Of a DNA stretch of 33,583 nucleotides, positions 15,526-24,438 are shown in pieces; the first letter of the stretch is position 1; the number at the start of each line of letters is the position of its first letter. A program made the translations under genes and the position numbers. Origin of the DNA: Clostridia bacterium (GTDB taxonomy: Bacteria > Bacillota_A > Clostridia > Christensenellales > Aristaeellaceae); the NCBI GenBank assembly GCA_017509065.1, contig JAFWQM010000172.1:1-33583 (forward strand), read 5' to 3'. Under the pieces are notes generated by a model. The model was not told the origin of the DNA, searched no databases, and saw only the letters and a program-made list of their open reading frames with translations.

Positions 15526-15588
15526 AAATATCGGTATGATTTACTTCTGACAATTATGCTCACCGACAAGGGAATGGAGGGTTTATTC

Positions 15589-17865
15589 ATGATAAAGCTG
15601 TACGATTCCGGGGTTTATCTCATCCATGGCCGCCAGGTGGTCCATGACGCGCAGGAAGCTGCGCGGCTGGCAGGCCGTCCTATTATTATGGAAGAAGCTG
15701 TTCAGGGCACCATCGCCTACGGCATCCTGAAAGCGCATAACAGGAGCGGGGACATGGAACGCCTGCAAATGCGCTTCGACAGCCTGACCAGCCATGATAT
15801 CACCTATGTGGGCATCATCCAGACCGCCCGCGCAAGCGGCATGACGGAATTCCCCATGCCCTATGTGCTCACCAACTGCCATAATAGCCTGTGCGCTGTG
15901 GGCGGCACCATCAACGAGGATGACCATATGTTTGCCCTCAGCGCGGCGCACAAGTACGGCGGCATTTACGTGCCCACCAACATGGCGGTCATCCACTCCT
16001 TCAACCGCGAAGTGATGGCGGGCTGCGGACGGATGATTTTGGGCTCCGACTCCCACACCCGCTACGGCGCTATCGGCACCCTGGCCGTGGGTGAGGGCGG
16101 CGGCGAGCTGGCCAAGCAATTGGTGGGCCGCACCTACGACATGGCAAGGCCCCAGGTGGTGCTGGTGTATCTGGATGGCGAACCCCGGCCCGGCGTCGGC
16201 CCGCAGGACGTGGCGCTGCAGATCTGCGGCGCGGTGTACAAGAACGGCTATGTGAAGAACAAGGTGATGGAATTCGTCGGCCCCGGCGTGGCGAAACTGC
16301 CCATGGAATACCGCAACGGCATCGACGTGATGACCACCGAGACCACCTGCTGGTCGTCCATCTGGGAGACCGACGAAACTACCGAAGAATATCTGACTAT
16401 CCACGGCCGGCCCGAAGCCTATAAAGAAATGAAGCCCGCCGACGTGGCGTACTATGACGGCTGTGTGTACATCGACCTTTCTTCCATTGAAAGTACCATC
16501 GCCCTGCCCATGCATCCCAGCCACGCCATCACCATTCGCGAGCTGCTGGAAAATCCGAAGGACATCCTGCATGAATGCGAGGAAAAGGCCAACAAACAGA
16601 TCGTCGGCGCGAAGGTCGACCTGGTGAGCAAGGTGCATGACGGCGGCGTATGGGTGGAACAGGGCCTGGTGGCGGGCTGCTCCGGCGGCACGTTCGATAA
16701 TATCTGCGCCGTGGCGGACATCCTGCGGGGTCAGTCCACCGGCAACGGAGCCTTCACCATGAGCGTGTACCCCGGCTCCATGCCCGCCTACCTGCAATTG
16801 ATGAAGAACGGCGCGTTGGCGGACATCGCCGCCGCGGGCGCGATCATCCGCGAATGCTTCTGCGGCCCCTGCTTCGGCGCGGGCGACACCCCCGCCAACG
16901 GCGAGTTCTCCATCCGCCACACCACCCGCAACTTCCCCAACCGCGAAGGCAGCAAGCCCGGCGAGGGCCAGATGAGCGCCGTGGCCCTGATGGACGCCCG
17001 TTCCATCGCCGCCACCGCCATCAATCACGGCAGGCTGACCCCGGCCACCGACCTGGATATCAAGTATCAGAAGTATCCTTATATATTTGAAAAGTCCTTG
17101 TACGACAAGCGCGTATACTTCGGCTTCGGCAAGGCGGAGCCCAAGCATGAACTCAAGTTCGGCCCCAACATCAAGGACTGGCCCGAGCAGCCCGCCCTGA
17201 CGGACGACCTGCTGGTGAAGGTCTGCTCCTACATCACCGACCCGGTGACCACCACCGACGAACTGATTCCCTCCGGCGAGGCGTCCTCCTACCGCTCCAA
17301 CCCCGAGCGGCTGAGCGAGTTTACGTTGAGCCGCAAAGATCCGGGATATGTGAGCCGCAGTAAGGCCGTGCGCGAGATCGAGCGCGACCGGATCGCGGGA
17401 AAGGGCCTGCCCGAGGAAGTCGAAAACGTATACGAGACGCTTTCCAATGTGGTCAAGGTCGATCCCGAACACACCGACATTGGCTCCACCATCTTTGCCG
17501 TGAAGCCCGGCGACGGCTCCGCCCGTGAGCAGGCGGCGTCCTGTCAGCGCGTGCTGGGCGCTTCCGCCAACCTGGCCAAGGAATACGCCACCAAGCGCTA
17601 CCGCTCCAACTGCATCAACTGGGGTATGGCGCCGCTGCTGGTGAAGGATGAAACCGCCTTCGCCCTGGACGACTGGGTGTTCATCCCCGGCCTGCGCAAG
17701 GCCGTGCTGGAAGGAACCCCGGAATTCATCGCCTACGCCGTGAAGCCGGACGGCACGCTGAACTCCTTCACCGTGAGCCTGGGCGACCTGACCCCCGACG
17801 AACGCCAGATCATCGCCGACGGCTGCCTCATCAACTATTACAGAAACCATCCGGTGGATGCTTGA
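15589..17865 (+). CDS. Aconitase-superfamily hydratase (YbhJ-like)
   Basis: This 758-residue cytosolic protein belongs to the aconitase superfamily and resembles E. coli YbhJ in length. Relatives use a [4Fe-4S] cluster to move a hydroxyl group on a hydroxy-acid. Likely cluster ligands are Cys364 (VAGCSGG) and Cys425/Cys428 (CFCGPCFG), matching the spacing of the aconitase cysteines. The superfamily motif GSDSHTRYGAIGTLAVGEGG is near residues 149-168. The last 140 residues (RYRSNCINWGMAPLL) look like the swivel domain. GGAGG lies 8 bases before ATG 15589. It stands alone under its own promoter, with no citrate-cycle or leucine-pathway neighbour, so it is probably not the housekeeping aconitase. 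The substrate is unknown. Confidence 0.88.
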   Translation: MIKLYDSGVYLIHGRQVVHDAQEAARLAGRPIIMEEAVQGTIAYGILKAHNRSGDMERLQMRFDSLTSHDITYVGIIQTARASGMTEFPMPYVLTNCHNSLCAVGGTINEDDHMFALSAAHKYGGIYVPTNMAVIHSFNREVMAGCGRMILGSDSHTRYGAIGTLAVGEGGGELAKQLVGRTYDMARPQVVLVYLDGEPRPGVGPQDVALQICGAVYKNGYVKNKVMEFVGPGVAKLPMEYRNGIDVMTTETTCWSSIWETDETTEEYLTIHGRPEAYKEMKPADVAYYDGCVYIDLSSIESTIALPMHPSHAITIRELLENPKDILHECEEKANKQIVGAKVDLVSKVHDGGVWVEQGLVAGCSGGTFDNICAVADILRGQSTGNGAFTMSVYPGSMPAYLQLMKNGALADIAAAGAIIRECFCGPCFGAGDTPANGEFSIRHTTRNFPNREGSKPGEGQMSAVALMDARSIAATAINHGRLTPATDLDIKYQKYPYIFEKSLYDKRVYFGFGKAEPKHELKFGPNIKDWPEQPALTDDLLVKVCSYITDPVTTTDELIPSGEASSYRSNPERLSEFTLSRKDPGYVSRSKAVREIERDRIAGKGLPEEVENVYETLSNVVKVDPEHTDIGSTIFAVKPGDGSAREQAASCQRVLGASANLAKEYATKRYRSNCINWGMAPLLVKDETAFALDDWVFIPGLRKAVLEGTPEFIAYAVKPDGTLNSFTVSLGDLTPDERQIIADGCLINYYRNHPVDA

Positions 17866-17896
17866 TTTAGTCTGGATTTGATATTTTTCTGCCTCC

Positions 17897-17963
17897 TATA
17901 GCTTTCTCGGAAAGGGGTCTGGGGGAAACCGCTCTTTGGCCTCCAAAGAGCGGTTTCCCCCAG
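17897..17963. repeat. Long hairpin repeat, copy C (inverted orientation)
   Basis: Perfect 21-base arms at 17919-17939 and 17943-17963 (core GGGGGAAACCGCTCTTTGG) have loop CCT. The conserved tail lies on the left as TATAGCTTTCTCGGAAAGGG, so this copy is inverted relative to A and B. It starts 32 bases after the hydratase stop. On the plus strand TTATTTTTT follows, so this copy may also terminate hydratase transcription. Confidence 0.85.
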
Positions 17964-17993
17964 TTATTTTTTGCAAATAAGGAGAAGGTTAGT

Positions 17994-18743
17994 ATGAGCC
18001 TGTTCGTCATCGGCGATCTGCACCTGCATTTCCAGTCCGAGCTGAAAGCCCGCGGCCAGCTGATCGCGCCTGTGTGGAAAAACCATGAAGAACGCTTCCT
18101 GAACAACTGCCGCCGCATGGTCGGCCCGCGGGACACGCTGGTGCTGGCGGGCGACCACAGCTGGGGGAGGAACATGGACGAATGCGCGCGGGACTTTGAA
18201 TACATCCTTTCACTGCCGGGACGGAAGATCCTGCTCCGCGGCAACCATGACATGTTCTGGGATGCGAAAAAAACCGCCGCGCTGAACGAGCGGTTCGCGG
18301 GCAGGCTGTTTTTCCTGCAAAACAATTATGCTTCCTATAATGATTACGCGCTGGTAGGCACCAAGGGCTTCACCTTCGAGGGCCCCTTTTATCTGGACAG
18401 GCGCGGCCGCGTCGTGGGCTGGGACGAGGAAGAGGAAGCCCGCGCGCGGAAGCTGGTGGAGCGCGAGGCGGAACGCCTGCGCGTTTCCTTCGAAGCGGCG
18501 CGGAAAGACGGATACCGAAAGTTCATTATGTTCCTCCACTACCCGCCCACCAACATGCTTGAAAAAGACAGCGCGTTCACCCGCATGGCTGAGGAATATG
18601 GCGCGGAGCATGTGATTTACGCCCACTGCCATGGTCAGTCCCGATTTCACGACAGCGTCATGGGTATGAAAAACGGCGTCCGGTACAGCCTGGCTTCGGG
18701 CGACTTTCTGGAGTGGGTGCCGCTGCGTGTGAAGGATCGGTAA
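17994..18743 (+). CDS. Calcineurin-like metallophosphoesterase
   Basis: This 249-residue cytosolic phosphoesterase has a two-metal site made of D8 and H10 (GDLHLH), D54 (LAGDHSWG), N84/H85 (RGNHDMFW), H182 (LHYPP), and H211 and H213 (AHCHG). All family motifs are intact, so it should be active. A Glu/Arg-rich helix (about 143-170) is inserted before the HYPP motif. The natural substrate cannot be inferred; relatives act on nucleotides, phosphoproteins or nucleic acids. AAGGAG lies 9 bases before ATG 17994. Hairpin repeat C lies immediately upstream. No separate promoter is obvious, so expression by read-through from the hydratase gene is possible. Confidence 0.88.
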   Translation: MSLFVIGDLHLHFQSELKARGQLIAPVWKNHEERFLNNCRRMVGPRDTLVLAGDHSWGRNMDECARDFEYILSLPGRKILLRGNHDMFWDAKKTAALNERFAGRLFFLQNNYASYNDYALVGTKGFTFEGPFYLDRRGRVVGWDEEEEARARKLVEREAERLRVSFEAARKDGYRKFIMFLHYPPTNMLEKDSAFTRMAEEYGAEHVIYAHCHGQSRFHDSVMGMKNGVRYSLASGDFLEWVPLRVKDR

Positions 18744-18762
18744 ATTCAGAGACACGTTCAGG

Positions 18763-18877
18763 CGCTGGCGGGGCAGAGTAGAGAATACAAAGTGCAGAGT
18801 TCAGAGTACAGATAATATAGTGATGACAACAGGAACCCCGCGAGCTGTCGGCTATATATATCTGTACTCTTTTTTTG
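18763..18877 (+). terminator. Terminator-like inverted repeat with degenerate CAGAGT repeats
   Basis: Short imperfect direct repeats (GCAGAGTAGAGAATAC, GCAGAGTTCAGAGTAC) span 18771-18810. AGAGTACAGATA (18803-18814) then recurs exactly inverted as TATCTGTACTCT (18859-18870), followed by seven Ts. This fits a terminator for the phosphoesterase transcript, although the loop of 44 bases is long. Confidence 0.55.
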
Positions 18878-19087
18878 CATCCTGTCAATCAACTCATTTT
18901 TTTAGTAGGTTATAAGCTCAAATACCACAATATATAGGAATGAATGGAATTATACCAAATCTTTGCATTGTGACACACCCGGAGGGGTTGACATGCTTCA
19001 TTCGGGAAAAGCGCGTGGGATGGGCGTTTGCGGGCAGGCGTTACGAAAAAAATAAGAAAAAAAGTTTGAAAACGGGCTGAAAAATGC
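18878..19087. other. AT-rich spacer upstream of the S10 promoter
   Basis: About 210 bases without a convincing gene. A 20-codon ATG ORF at 18993-19055 has GGAGGGG upstream, but its composition is uninformative and it ends before the S10 promoter. Otherwise only A- and T-runs are seen. Confidence 0.4.
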
Positions 19088-19116
19088 TTGCTTTTTTTTT
19101 GAAGTTGAGATATAAT
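19088..19116 (+). promoter_or_regulatory. Main promoter of the ribosomal protein cluster
   Basis: TTGCTT (19088-19093), a 17-base spacer containing a T-run, and perfect TATAAT (19111-19116). Transcription would start near 19123. Confidence 0.7.
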
Positions 19117-19122
19117 CGTAAA

Positions 19123-19348
19123 GCTGTCTGTTTAAGGGATGATGCATTAAGTTGCTGCTCAGGCCAGAGCAGGTAATTAATGCGGACCAGCCGGGGCATG
19201 ACCCCGACGAACGGACTCGAGCCGTGCGAAAAGGCACGGAAGGCGACGGGCTTCCCCTCAAAAAGGCGGCGCCGCCTGCGAAGCGCCGGAACAGAGGGAA
19301 AGACTCCCCCCGTTTAAGCCGTGAGTACGAAATCAAGGAGGAAAAACC
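19123..19348 (+). promoter_or_regulatory. Structured 5' leader of the S10 operon
   Basis: The leader is about 225 nt. It begins with a two-tier stem: GCATTAA (19144-19150) with TTAATGC (19177-19183), enclosing CTGCTC (19155-19160) with GAGCAG (19167-19172). Further hairpins are CGGGG/CCCCG (19192-19206), CCGTGC/GCACGG (19222-19239) and the palindrome AGGCGGCGCCGCCT (19264-19277). Such leaders often bind a product of the operon to control it. Which protein might bind is not evident. Confidence 0.55.
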
Positions 19349-19657
19349 ATGGCCAACCAGAAAATCCGCATCAAGCTCAAGGCGTACGAGCACAACCTGA
19401 TCGACCAGTCCGCCGAGCGTATTGTGGAAACCGCGAAGCGCACGGGCGCCCGGGTCTCCGGCCCGATCCCGCTGCCCACCGAAAAGGAGATCGTTACGAT
19501 CCTCCGTTCCCCCCATAAGTACAAGGACAGCCGCGAACAGTTTGAGCGCCGCACCCATAAGCGCCTCATCGACGTGCTGAATCCCAATCCCCGCACTGTG
19601 GACGCCATGATGAAGCTCGATTTGCCGGCCGGCGTCGAAATCGAAATCAAGCTGTAA
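19349..19657 (+). CDS. rpsJ: 30S ribosomal protein S10
   Basis: First gene of the S10 operon, 102 residues, the usual length. S10 sits in the head of the small subunit and also links NusB/NusG-dependent antitermination. Recognised by [40 protein letters not shown] and [22 protein letters not shown] is 8 bases before the ATG. It follows the long structured leader and begins a run of closely spaced genes. Confidence 0.98.
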   Translation: MANQKIRIKLKAYEHNLIDQSAERIVETAKRTGARVSGPIPLPTEKEIVTILRSPHKYKDSREQFERRTHKRLIDVLNPNPRTVDAMMKLDLPAGVEIEIKL

Positions 19658-19672
19658 GGCAGGAGGGCAATT

Positions 19673-20314
19673 ATGAAGAAAGCGATCGTTGGCAAAAAGC
19701 TGGGTATGACCCAGATTTTCCTGCCCGACGGCCGTCTGGTTCCCGTGACGGTCATTCAGGCGGGCCCCTGCACCGTGGTGCAGAAGAAGACCCTCGAAAA
19801 AGACGGTTATGAAGCTGTTCAGTTCGGCTTCGACAAGATCCCCGAAAACCGCGTTGCGAAGCTGGTCAACAAGCCCGATGCCGGCCACTTCAACAAGGCT
19901 GGCGTGGCCCCCACCCGCGCGCTGCGCGAGTTCCGGTTTGACGACTGCTCCGCTTACGAAATCGGCCAGGAAATCAAGGCTGACGTGTTCGAAGAAGGCG
20001 AAGCCGTGGATATCACCGGCATCACCAAGGGCCGCGGCTACACCGGCCCCATCTACCGCTGGAACCAGCACACCGGCCCCATGGCCCACGGCTCCAAGTA
20101 TCACCGCGGCGTCGGCTCCATGAGCGCCAACTCCGATCCTTCCCGCGTGTTCAAGAACAAGCACATGGCCGGTCATTACGGCGTGGAGCGGGTCACGGTT
20201 CAGAACCTGTCCATCGTGAAGGTGGACGCCGAGCGCAGCCTGCTGCTGGTGCACGGCGCGGTTCCCGGCCCCAAGGAAGGCCTGCTGCTCATCCGTAATT
20301 CCTGCAAGGCCTGA
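19673..20314 (+). CDS. rplC: 50S ribosomal protein L3
   Basis: L3 (213 residues) is an early-assembling large-subunit protein that reaches towards the peptidyl transferase centre. Family marks are the start [15 protein letters not shown], the central [11 protein letters not shown], and the extended loop with [12 protein letters not shown] followed by [12 protein letters not shown]. Length is normal. AGGAGG lies 7 bases before the ATG, and 15 bases separate it from rpsJ. Nothing unusual is seen. Confidence 0.98.
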   Translation: MKKAIVGKKLGMTQIFLPDGRLVPVTVIQAGPCTVVQKKTLEKDGYEAVQFGFDKIPENRVAKLVNKPDAGHFNKAGVAPTRALREFRFDDCSAYEIGQEIKADVFEEGEAVDITGITKGRGYTGPIYRWNQHTGPMAHGSKYHRGVGSMSANSDPSRVFKNKHMAGHYGVERVTVQNLSIVKVDAERSLLLVHGAVPGPKEGLLLIRNSCKA

Positions 20315-20334
20315 TGAAGGAGGAAACAGAAACA

Positions 20335-20961
20335 ATGCCTAACATCGATGTGCTCGACATGCAGGGCAAGAAAGTGGGCAGCATGGAGCTGAGCGAGGAA
20401 ATCTTCGCTTCTCCCATCAACGTCCCCGCCATGCATCTGGTCGTTCGCTCCATTTTAGCCAATCAGCGCCAGGGCACTCAGAGCGCCCTCTCCCGCGGCA
20501 TGGTTCGCGGCGGCGGCCGGAAGATCTACCGCCAAAAGGGCACTGGTAACGCCCGCCATCATGGCAACCGCGCTCCCCAGTTCCGTCACGGCGGTGTGGT
20601 GTTCGCGCCTCAGCCCCGGGACTATGTGATCAAGGTGCCCAAGAAAGTGCGCCGTCTGGCCATGAAGAGCGCCTTGACCAGCAAATATAATGAAGGCTCC
20701 ATCATCGTGGTGGACGAAATCAAGCTCCAGCAGAGCAAAACCAAGCTGATGGCGCAGGTCCTCAAGGCCCTGGGCACCGACGAAAGCAAGGCCCTGCTCG
20801 TGCTGGCCGACCGGGACGAATCCGTCATCCGCGCCGGCAAGAACATCCCCACCCTGAAAGACGCTTATGTAAACACCATCAATGTGTATGACCTGCTGAA
20901 CGCCGATAAGATCATCGTGCTCAAAGGGGCCATGCAGGACCTCCAGGAGGTGTACGCATGA
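20335..20961 (+). CDS. rplD: 50S ribosomal protein L4
   Basis: L4 (208 residues) lines part of the exit tunnel. The extended loop is visible as RGGGRKIYRQKGTGNARHHG, and the conserved tail includes NVYDLLNADKIIV. ATG 20335 follows AAGGAGG by 11 bases. The upstream in-frame ATG at 20314 overlaps the rplC stop and lies before that site, so it is rejected. The last four bases overlap the start of rplW. In gamma-proteobacteria L4 represses this operon by binding its leader; nothing here shows whether that holds. Confidence 0.97.
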   Translation: MPNIDVLDMQGKKVGSMELSEEIFASPINVPAMHLVVRSILANQRQGTQSALSRGMVRGGGRKIYRQKGTGNARHHGNRAPQFRHGGVVFAPQPRDYVIKVPKKVRRLAMKSALTSKYNEGSIIVVDEIKLQQSKTKLMAQVLKALGTDESKALLVLADRDESVIRAGKNIPTLKDAYVNTINVYDLLNADKIIVLKGAMQDLQEVYA

Positions 20962-21254
20962 AGAACCCGCATGACATTATTCTGCGCCCCGTCCTGACGG
21001 AAAAAGGCTACGACGGCATCGCCGACAAGCGGTACGTGTTTGAAGTGGCCATCGACGCCAACAAGATCGAGATCAAGACCGCGCTGGAAAAGGTTTTCCC
21101 CGAAATCAAGGTCGCCCGGGTCAACACCCTGCGCACCCTGGGAAAAATGAAGCGCCAGGGCATGCACAGCGGCCGCACCCCCGAAGTCAAAAAGGCCTAT
21201 GTGATCCTGACGGAAGATTCCAAGCCCATCGAATTCTTCGAGGGCATGGTGTAA
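20958..21254 (+). CDS. rplW: 50S ribosomal protein L23
   Basis: L23 (98 residues) surrounds the tunnel exit and is the docking point for trigger factor and SRP. Family traits are DIILRPVLTEKGYDGIADKR, then YVFEVAIDANK, and VNTLRTLGKMKRQG. CAGGAGG lies in the end of rplD, and the ATGA overlap indicates translational coupling. Length is normal. Confidence 0.97.
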   Translation: MKNPHDIILRPVLTEKGYDGIADKRYVFEVAIDANKIEIKTALEKVFPEIKVARVNTLRTLGKMKRQGMHSGRTPEVKKAYVILTEDSKPIEFFEGMV

Positions 21255-21269
21255 GGGAGGAGAAGCAAC

Positions 21270-22100
21270 ATGGCAATTCGTGTTTATAAGCCGACTTCGT
21301 CCGCCCGCCGCTTTATGTCGGTGCTGACGTTTGAGGAAATCACCAAGAAGACCCCTGAAAAGAGCCTGATCGAATACAAGAAAAAGAACGCGGGCCGCAA
21401 TAAGCAGGGCAAAATCACCGTCCGCCACCAGGGCGGCGGCAACAAGGTAAAGTACCGCATCATCGATTTCAAGCGTGATAAGAAAGACGTGCCCGCGAAA
21501 GTGGCCGCCATCGAGTACGATCCCAACCGCACCTCCTTCATCGCCCTGCTGCATTACGCGGACGGCGAGAAGCGCTACATCCTGGCTCCTCTGGACCTGA
21601 AGGTGGGCGACACCGTGATGGCCGGCGAAAACGCCGACATCAAGCCCGGCAACGCGCTGCCCATGGCCAACATCCCCGTCGGTACCCTGATCCACAACAT
21701 CGAGATCAAGCCCGGCAAGGGCGGCCAGTTGGTCCGTTCCGCCGGCGCCTATGCTCAGCTGATGGGTAAGGAAGGCGGCTACGCACAGGTGCGTATGCCC
21801 TCCGGCGAATTCCGCAAAATCCCCATGAACGCCATGGCCACCATCGGCACCGTGGGCAACACAGACCACAGCAACGTGCGCGTCGGCAAGGCTGGCCGCA
21901 CCCGCCACATGGGCATCCGTCCCACCGTCCGCGGCGTGGTCATGAACCCCTGCGACCATCCCCATGGCGGCGGCGAGGGCAAGAGCCCCGTCGGTATGCC
22001 GGCGCCTGTGACCCCGTGGGGCAAGCCCGCGCTGGGCCTCAAGACCCGCAAGCACAAGAAATACTCCAATAACCTCATCGTTAAGCGTGCCAGCAAGTAA
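21270..22100 (+). CDS. rplB: 50S ribosomal protein L2
   Basis: L2 (276 residues) binds domain IV of 23S rRNA, helps join the subunits and is needed for peptidyl transfer. Recognised by [32 protein letters not shown] and the highly conserved [20 protein letters not shown] with its functional histidine. GGGAGG lies upstream of the ATG, with a 15-base gap from rplW. Normal length and no anomalies. Confidence 0.98.
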   Translation: MAIRVYKPTSSARRFMSVLTFEEITKKTPEKSLIEYKKKNAGRNKQGKITVRHQGGGNKVKYRIIDFKRDKKDVPAKVAAIEYDPNRTSFIALLHYADGEKRYILAPLDLKVGDTVMAGENADIKPGNALPMANIPVGTLIHNIEIKPGKGGQLVRSAGAYAQLMGKEGGYAQVRMPSGEFRKIPMNAMATIGTVGNTDHSNVRVGKAGRTRHMGIRPTVRGVVMNPCDHPHGGGEGKSPVGMPAPVTPWGKPALGLKTRKHKKYSNNLIVKRASK

Positions 22101-22129
22101 TAAGGCGCGGACAGGAAGGAGGAAACCGC

Positions 22130-22408
22130 ATGAGCCGTTCCGTAAAGAAAGGCCCGTTTGTACAGGAAGCGCTGTTTAAGCGCATTGTCGAAATGAACAA
22201 AACCGGCGCCAAGCAGGTGCTCAAAACCTGGAGCCGCGCCTCCACCATCTTCCCCGAATTTGTCGGCCACACCATCGCCGTCCATGACGGCCGCAAGCAT
22301 GTGCCGGTTTACATCACCGAGGACATGGTTGGCCACAAGCTGGGCGAATTCGCCCCCACCCGCACGTTCCGCGGGCACGCGGGTGAAAAGGCCACCGGCC
22401 GTAAATAA
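22130..22408 (+). CDS. rpsS: 30S ribosomal protein S19
   Basis: S19 (92 residues) pairs with S13 in the small-subunit head near the A site. The sequence opens [18 protein letters not shown] and contains [20 protein letters not shown] and [16 protein letters not shown], all family signatures. AGGAGG precedes the ATG. Twenty-nine bases separate it from rplB. Confidence 0.98.
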   Translation: MSRSVKKGPFVQEALFKRIVEMNKTGAKQVLKTWSRASTIFPEFVGHTIAVHDGRKHVPVYITEDMVGHKLGEFAPTRTFRGHAGEKATGRK

Positions 22409-22426
22409 GGGAAGGAGAGAAAATAA

Positions 22427-22813
22427 ATGGCTACTCGTACCCGTGAAAAGGGAGCCGCCCGCGCTGAAAGCCGGGATAAGCGCCCCCAGGCACACGCCAG
22501 GCACATCCGCCTGTCTTCCCGCAAGGCCAAGATCGTTCTCGATCTGATCCGCGGCAAGAATGTGGATCAGGCGCTCGCCATCCTGCAGTTTACCCCCAAG
22601 GCTGCTTCCCCCGTGATCGCGAAGGTGCTTTCTTCCGCCATCGCCAACGCGGTGAACAACCAGGATCTGGACCGCAGCACCCTGTATGTCGCCGAGTGCT
22701 ACGCCAATCCCGGCCCGACCCTCAAGCGCTACGTAGCCCGCAGCCGCGGCAGCGCTTCCCCCATGCTCAAGCGCACCTGCCACATCAGCGTGGTGCTCGA
22801 CCAGAAGAAGTAA
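22427..22813 (+). CDS. rplV: 50S ribosomal protein L22, with charged N-terminal extension
   Basis: L22 (128 residues) lines the exit tunnel with L4. The conserved body begins at [20 protein letters not shown] and continues to ISVVLDQKK, including the tunnel hairpin ([17 protein letters not shown]). About 20 extra charged residues ([20 protein letters not shown]) precede the body, making it longer than the usual 110-115. GAAGGAG lies before ATG 22427, and no later ATG would fit the site better. The extension is probably real and surface-exposed. Confidence 0.97.
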   Translation: MATRTREKGAARAESRDKRPQAHARHIRLSSRKAKIVLDLIRGKNVDQALAILQFTPKAASPVIAKVLSSAIANAVNNQDLDRSTLYVAECYANPGPTLKRYVARSRGSASPMLKRTCHISVVLDQKK

Positions 22814-22826
22814 AGGGAGGATTAAG

Positions 22827-23504
22827 ATGGGTCACAAAGTAAATCCCCATGGCGCTCGCGTTGGTGTCATTTTTGACTGGAGCACCCGCTGGTATGCCGG
22901 GAAGAAAGAATTCGCCGATAACCTGAACGAAGACTTCCGTCTTCGCAAAATGCTGAAAGAAAAGTACAATGCCGCCGGGATCAGCCGCATCGACATCGAG
23001 CGCAGCGCTGCCCGCATGACCGTGACCATTTTCGCCGGCAAGCCCGGCATGGTGATCGGCCGCAGCGGCAAGGGCATTGAAGAGATTCGCGCCGACGTGG
23101 AAAAGTTCTGCGGCCATGCCGTGAACATCCGCGTGCTGGACATCAAGAACCCCGACATCGACGCGCAGCTGATCGCCGAGAACATCGCGCAGCAGCTGGA
23201 AAAGCGCATCGGCTTCCGCCGCGCCATGAAGCAGAGCATTCAGCGCGCCATGAAGCTGGGCGTCAAGGGCGTCAAGATCGCCATCGGCGGCCGTGTCGGC
23301 GGCGCTGAAATCGCCCGCACCGAAAAGTACCACGAGGGCTCCATCCCTCTGCAGACCCTGCGCGCCAACATTGACTACGGCTTCTGCGAAGCGAAAACTT
23401 CCTACGGCCGTCTGGGCGTAAAGGTTTGGGTGTACAAGGGAGAGGTTCTCCCCAAGCCCAAGAAGGCCGCGCAGCCCGCTGCCGCGATCGAAGGAGGCAA
23501 GTAA
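22827..23504 (+). CDS. rpsC: 30S ribosomal protein S3
   Basis: S3 (225 residues) forms part of the mRNA entry channel. The N-terminal KH domain has its GXXG-type loop in [14 protein letters not shown]. The C-terminal domain shows [18 protein letters not shown] and [14 protein letters not shown]. The tail ends in a short Ala/Pro-rich stretch ([14 protein letters not shown]). GGGAGG precedes the ATG, 13 bases after rplV. The last codons contain the AGGAGG used by rplP. Confidence 0.98.
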   Translation: MGHKVNPHGARVGVIFDWSTRWYAGKKEFADNLNEDFRLRKMLKEKYNAAGISRIDIERSAARMTVTIFAGKPGMVIGRSGKGIEEIRADVEKFCGHAVNIRVLDIKNPDIDAQLIAENIAQQLEKRIGFRRAMKQSIQRAMKLGVKGVKIAIGGRVGGAEIARTEKYHEGSIPLQTLRANIDYGFCEAKTSYGRLGVKVWVYKGEVLPKPKKAAQPAAAIEGGK

Positions 23505-23508
23505 TCCT

Positions 23509-23961
23509 ATGCTGATGCCGAAAAGAGTTAAGCACCGCAAGCAGTTCCGCGGTCGCATGAAGGGAACCGCCCATCGCGGCAATTTCGTCTCCAATGGCGA
23601 TATCGGCCTGATGGCCACCGAGCCCTGCTGGGTCACCTCCCAGCAGATCGAAGCCGCCCGTATCGCGCTGACCCGTTATACCAAGCGCGGCGGCCAGGTC
23701 TGGATCAAGATCTTCCCCGACAAGCCCGTTACTGAAAAGCCCGCCGAGACCCGCATGGGTTCCGGTAAAGGTACGCCCGAATACTGGGTGGCCGTGGTGA
23801 AGCCGGGCCGGGTGCTGTTTGAAATCGGCGGCATTGAAGAGACCGTGGCCCGTGAAGCCCTGCGTCTCGCCGCAGGCAAGCTCCCTCTGAAAACCAAGAT
23901 TGTGAAGCGTCAGGACGCTCCCAATCCCAACGAAAATATAGCGGGTGGTGAAAGCAAATGA
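23509..23961 (+). CDS. rplP: 50S ribosomal protein L16
   Basis: L16 (150 residues) contacts tRNAs near the A site and organises the peptidyl transferase centre. It begins [19 protein letters not shown], as in other Bacillota. [20 protein letters not shown] is the central hallmark. The tail is a few residues longer than usual ([13 protein letters not shown]). AAGGAGG lies at the end of rpsC. A second in-frame ATG at 23515 is possible, but the first matches family usage. It overlaps rpmC by four bases. Confidence 0.97.
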   Translation: MLMPKRVKHRKQFRGRMKGTAHRGNFVSNGDIGLMATEPCWVTSQQIEAARIALTRYTKRGGQVWIKIFPDKPVTEKPAETRMGSGKGTPEYWVAVVKPGRVLFEIGGIEETVAREALRLAAGKLPLKTKIVKRQDAPNPNENIAGGESK

Positions 23962-24149
23962 AGGCTAAGGATTTCGCAGCCATGAAGCCTGAGGAATTGA
24001 CCGCGAAGATTGCCGAGCTCAAAGAAGAGCTTTTCAACCTTCGTTTCAAGCTTGCCACCGGTCAGCTCGAAAACACCATGCAGATCGCCGCCGTCAAGCG
24101 TGACATCGCCCGTGCGATGACCGTGCAGACGCAGCAGAGCAAGGCTTGA
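23958..24149 (+). CDS. rpmC: 50S ribosomal protein L29
   Basis: L29 (63 residues) is a two-helix protein beside L23 at the tunnel exit. [20 protein letters not shown], then [18 protein letters not shown], is the family pattern. The ATGA overlap with rplP indicates coupling. The ribosome binding site (GGTGG) in the end of rplP is weaker than average for this cluster. Confidence 0.97.
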   Translation: MKAKDFAAMKPEELTAKIAELKEELFNLRFKLATGQLENTMQIAAVKRDIARAMTVQTQQSKA

Positions 24150-24177
24150 CCGATAAGCTGTGAAAGGAGTCAATACC

Positions 24178-24438
24178 ATGTCTGAAGTAAGAGGCATCCG
24201 CAAGACCCGCGTTGGCGTGGTCGTCAGCGATAAGATGGACAAGACTTGCGTAGTCTTGCTGTCCACCCGCGTGCGTCATCCCCTGTATGGCAAGTTCATC
24301 ACCCGCACCAGCAAAATCAAGGTGCATGATGAAGAAAACACCTGCGGCGTCGGCGACACCGTGAAGATCATGGAATGCCGTCCCCTGTCCAAGGATAAGC
24401 ATTGGCGGCTGGTGGAAATCATCGAAAAGGCCAAGTGA
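24178..24438 (+). CDS. rpsQ: 30S ribosomal protein S17
   Basis: S17 (86 residues) is an early-assembling 16S rRNA-binding protein of OB fold. [40 protein letters not shown] and [17 protein letters not shown] are typical. AAAGGAG lies 9 bases before ATG 24178, so an in-frame GTG at 24160 is rejected. Unlike most genomes, 269 bases separate it from rplN, and this gap holds palindromes. Confidence 0.97.
   Translation: MSEVRGIRKTRVGVVVSDKMDKTCVVLLSTRVRHPLYGKFITRTSKIKVHDEENTCGVGDTVKIMECRPLSKDKHWRLVEIIEKAK

Larger units (their letters stand above)
15147..15588. other. Intergenic region between divergent flotillin and hydratase genes
   Basis: This 442-base gap holds the flotillin leader and promoter (15244-15272), hairpin repeat copy B (15337-15406), and the hydratase promoter (15497-15525). 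Overlapping palindromes lie around 15434-15460: CCTAC/GTAGG and CCTGTA/TACAGG. A possible 25-codon GTG-start ORF spans 15473-15550, with AGGAGG at 15458-15463. Confidence 0.6.

Noticed and set aside
15583..17850. 755-codon open frame on the minus strand opposite the hydratase
   Set aside because: It is antisense to the intact aconitase-type gene, with shadow composition and no ribosome binding site.
18988..18993. TTGACA as a -35 box for the S10 operon
   Set aside because: At a 16-18 base spacing there is only GCGCGT-like sequence and no -10 box. The promoter at 19088-19116 fits far better.
18993..19055. 20-codon ORF with GGAGGGG upstream
   Set aside because: It is very short, lies upstream of the likely transcription start of the S10 operon, and no other promoter for it is evident.
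18998..20335. 445-codon open frame on the minus strand over the S10 leader, rpsJ and rplC
   Set aside because: It covers two certain ribosomal protein genes in antisense and crosses their promoter.
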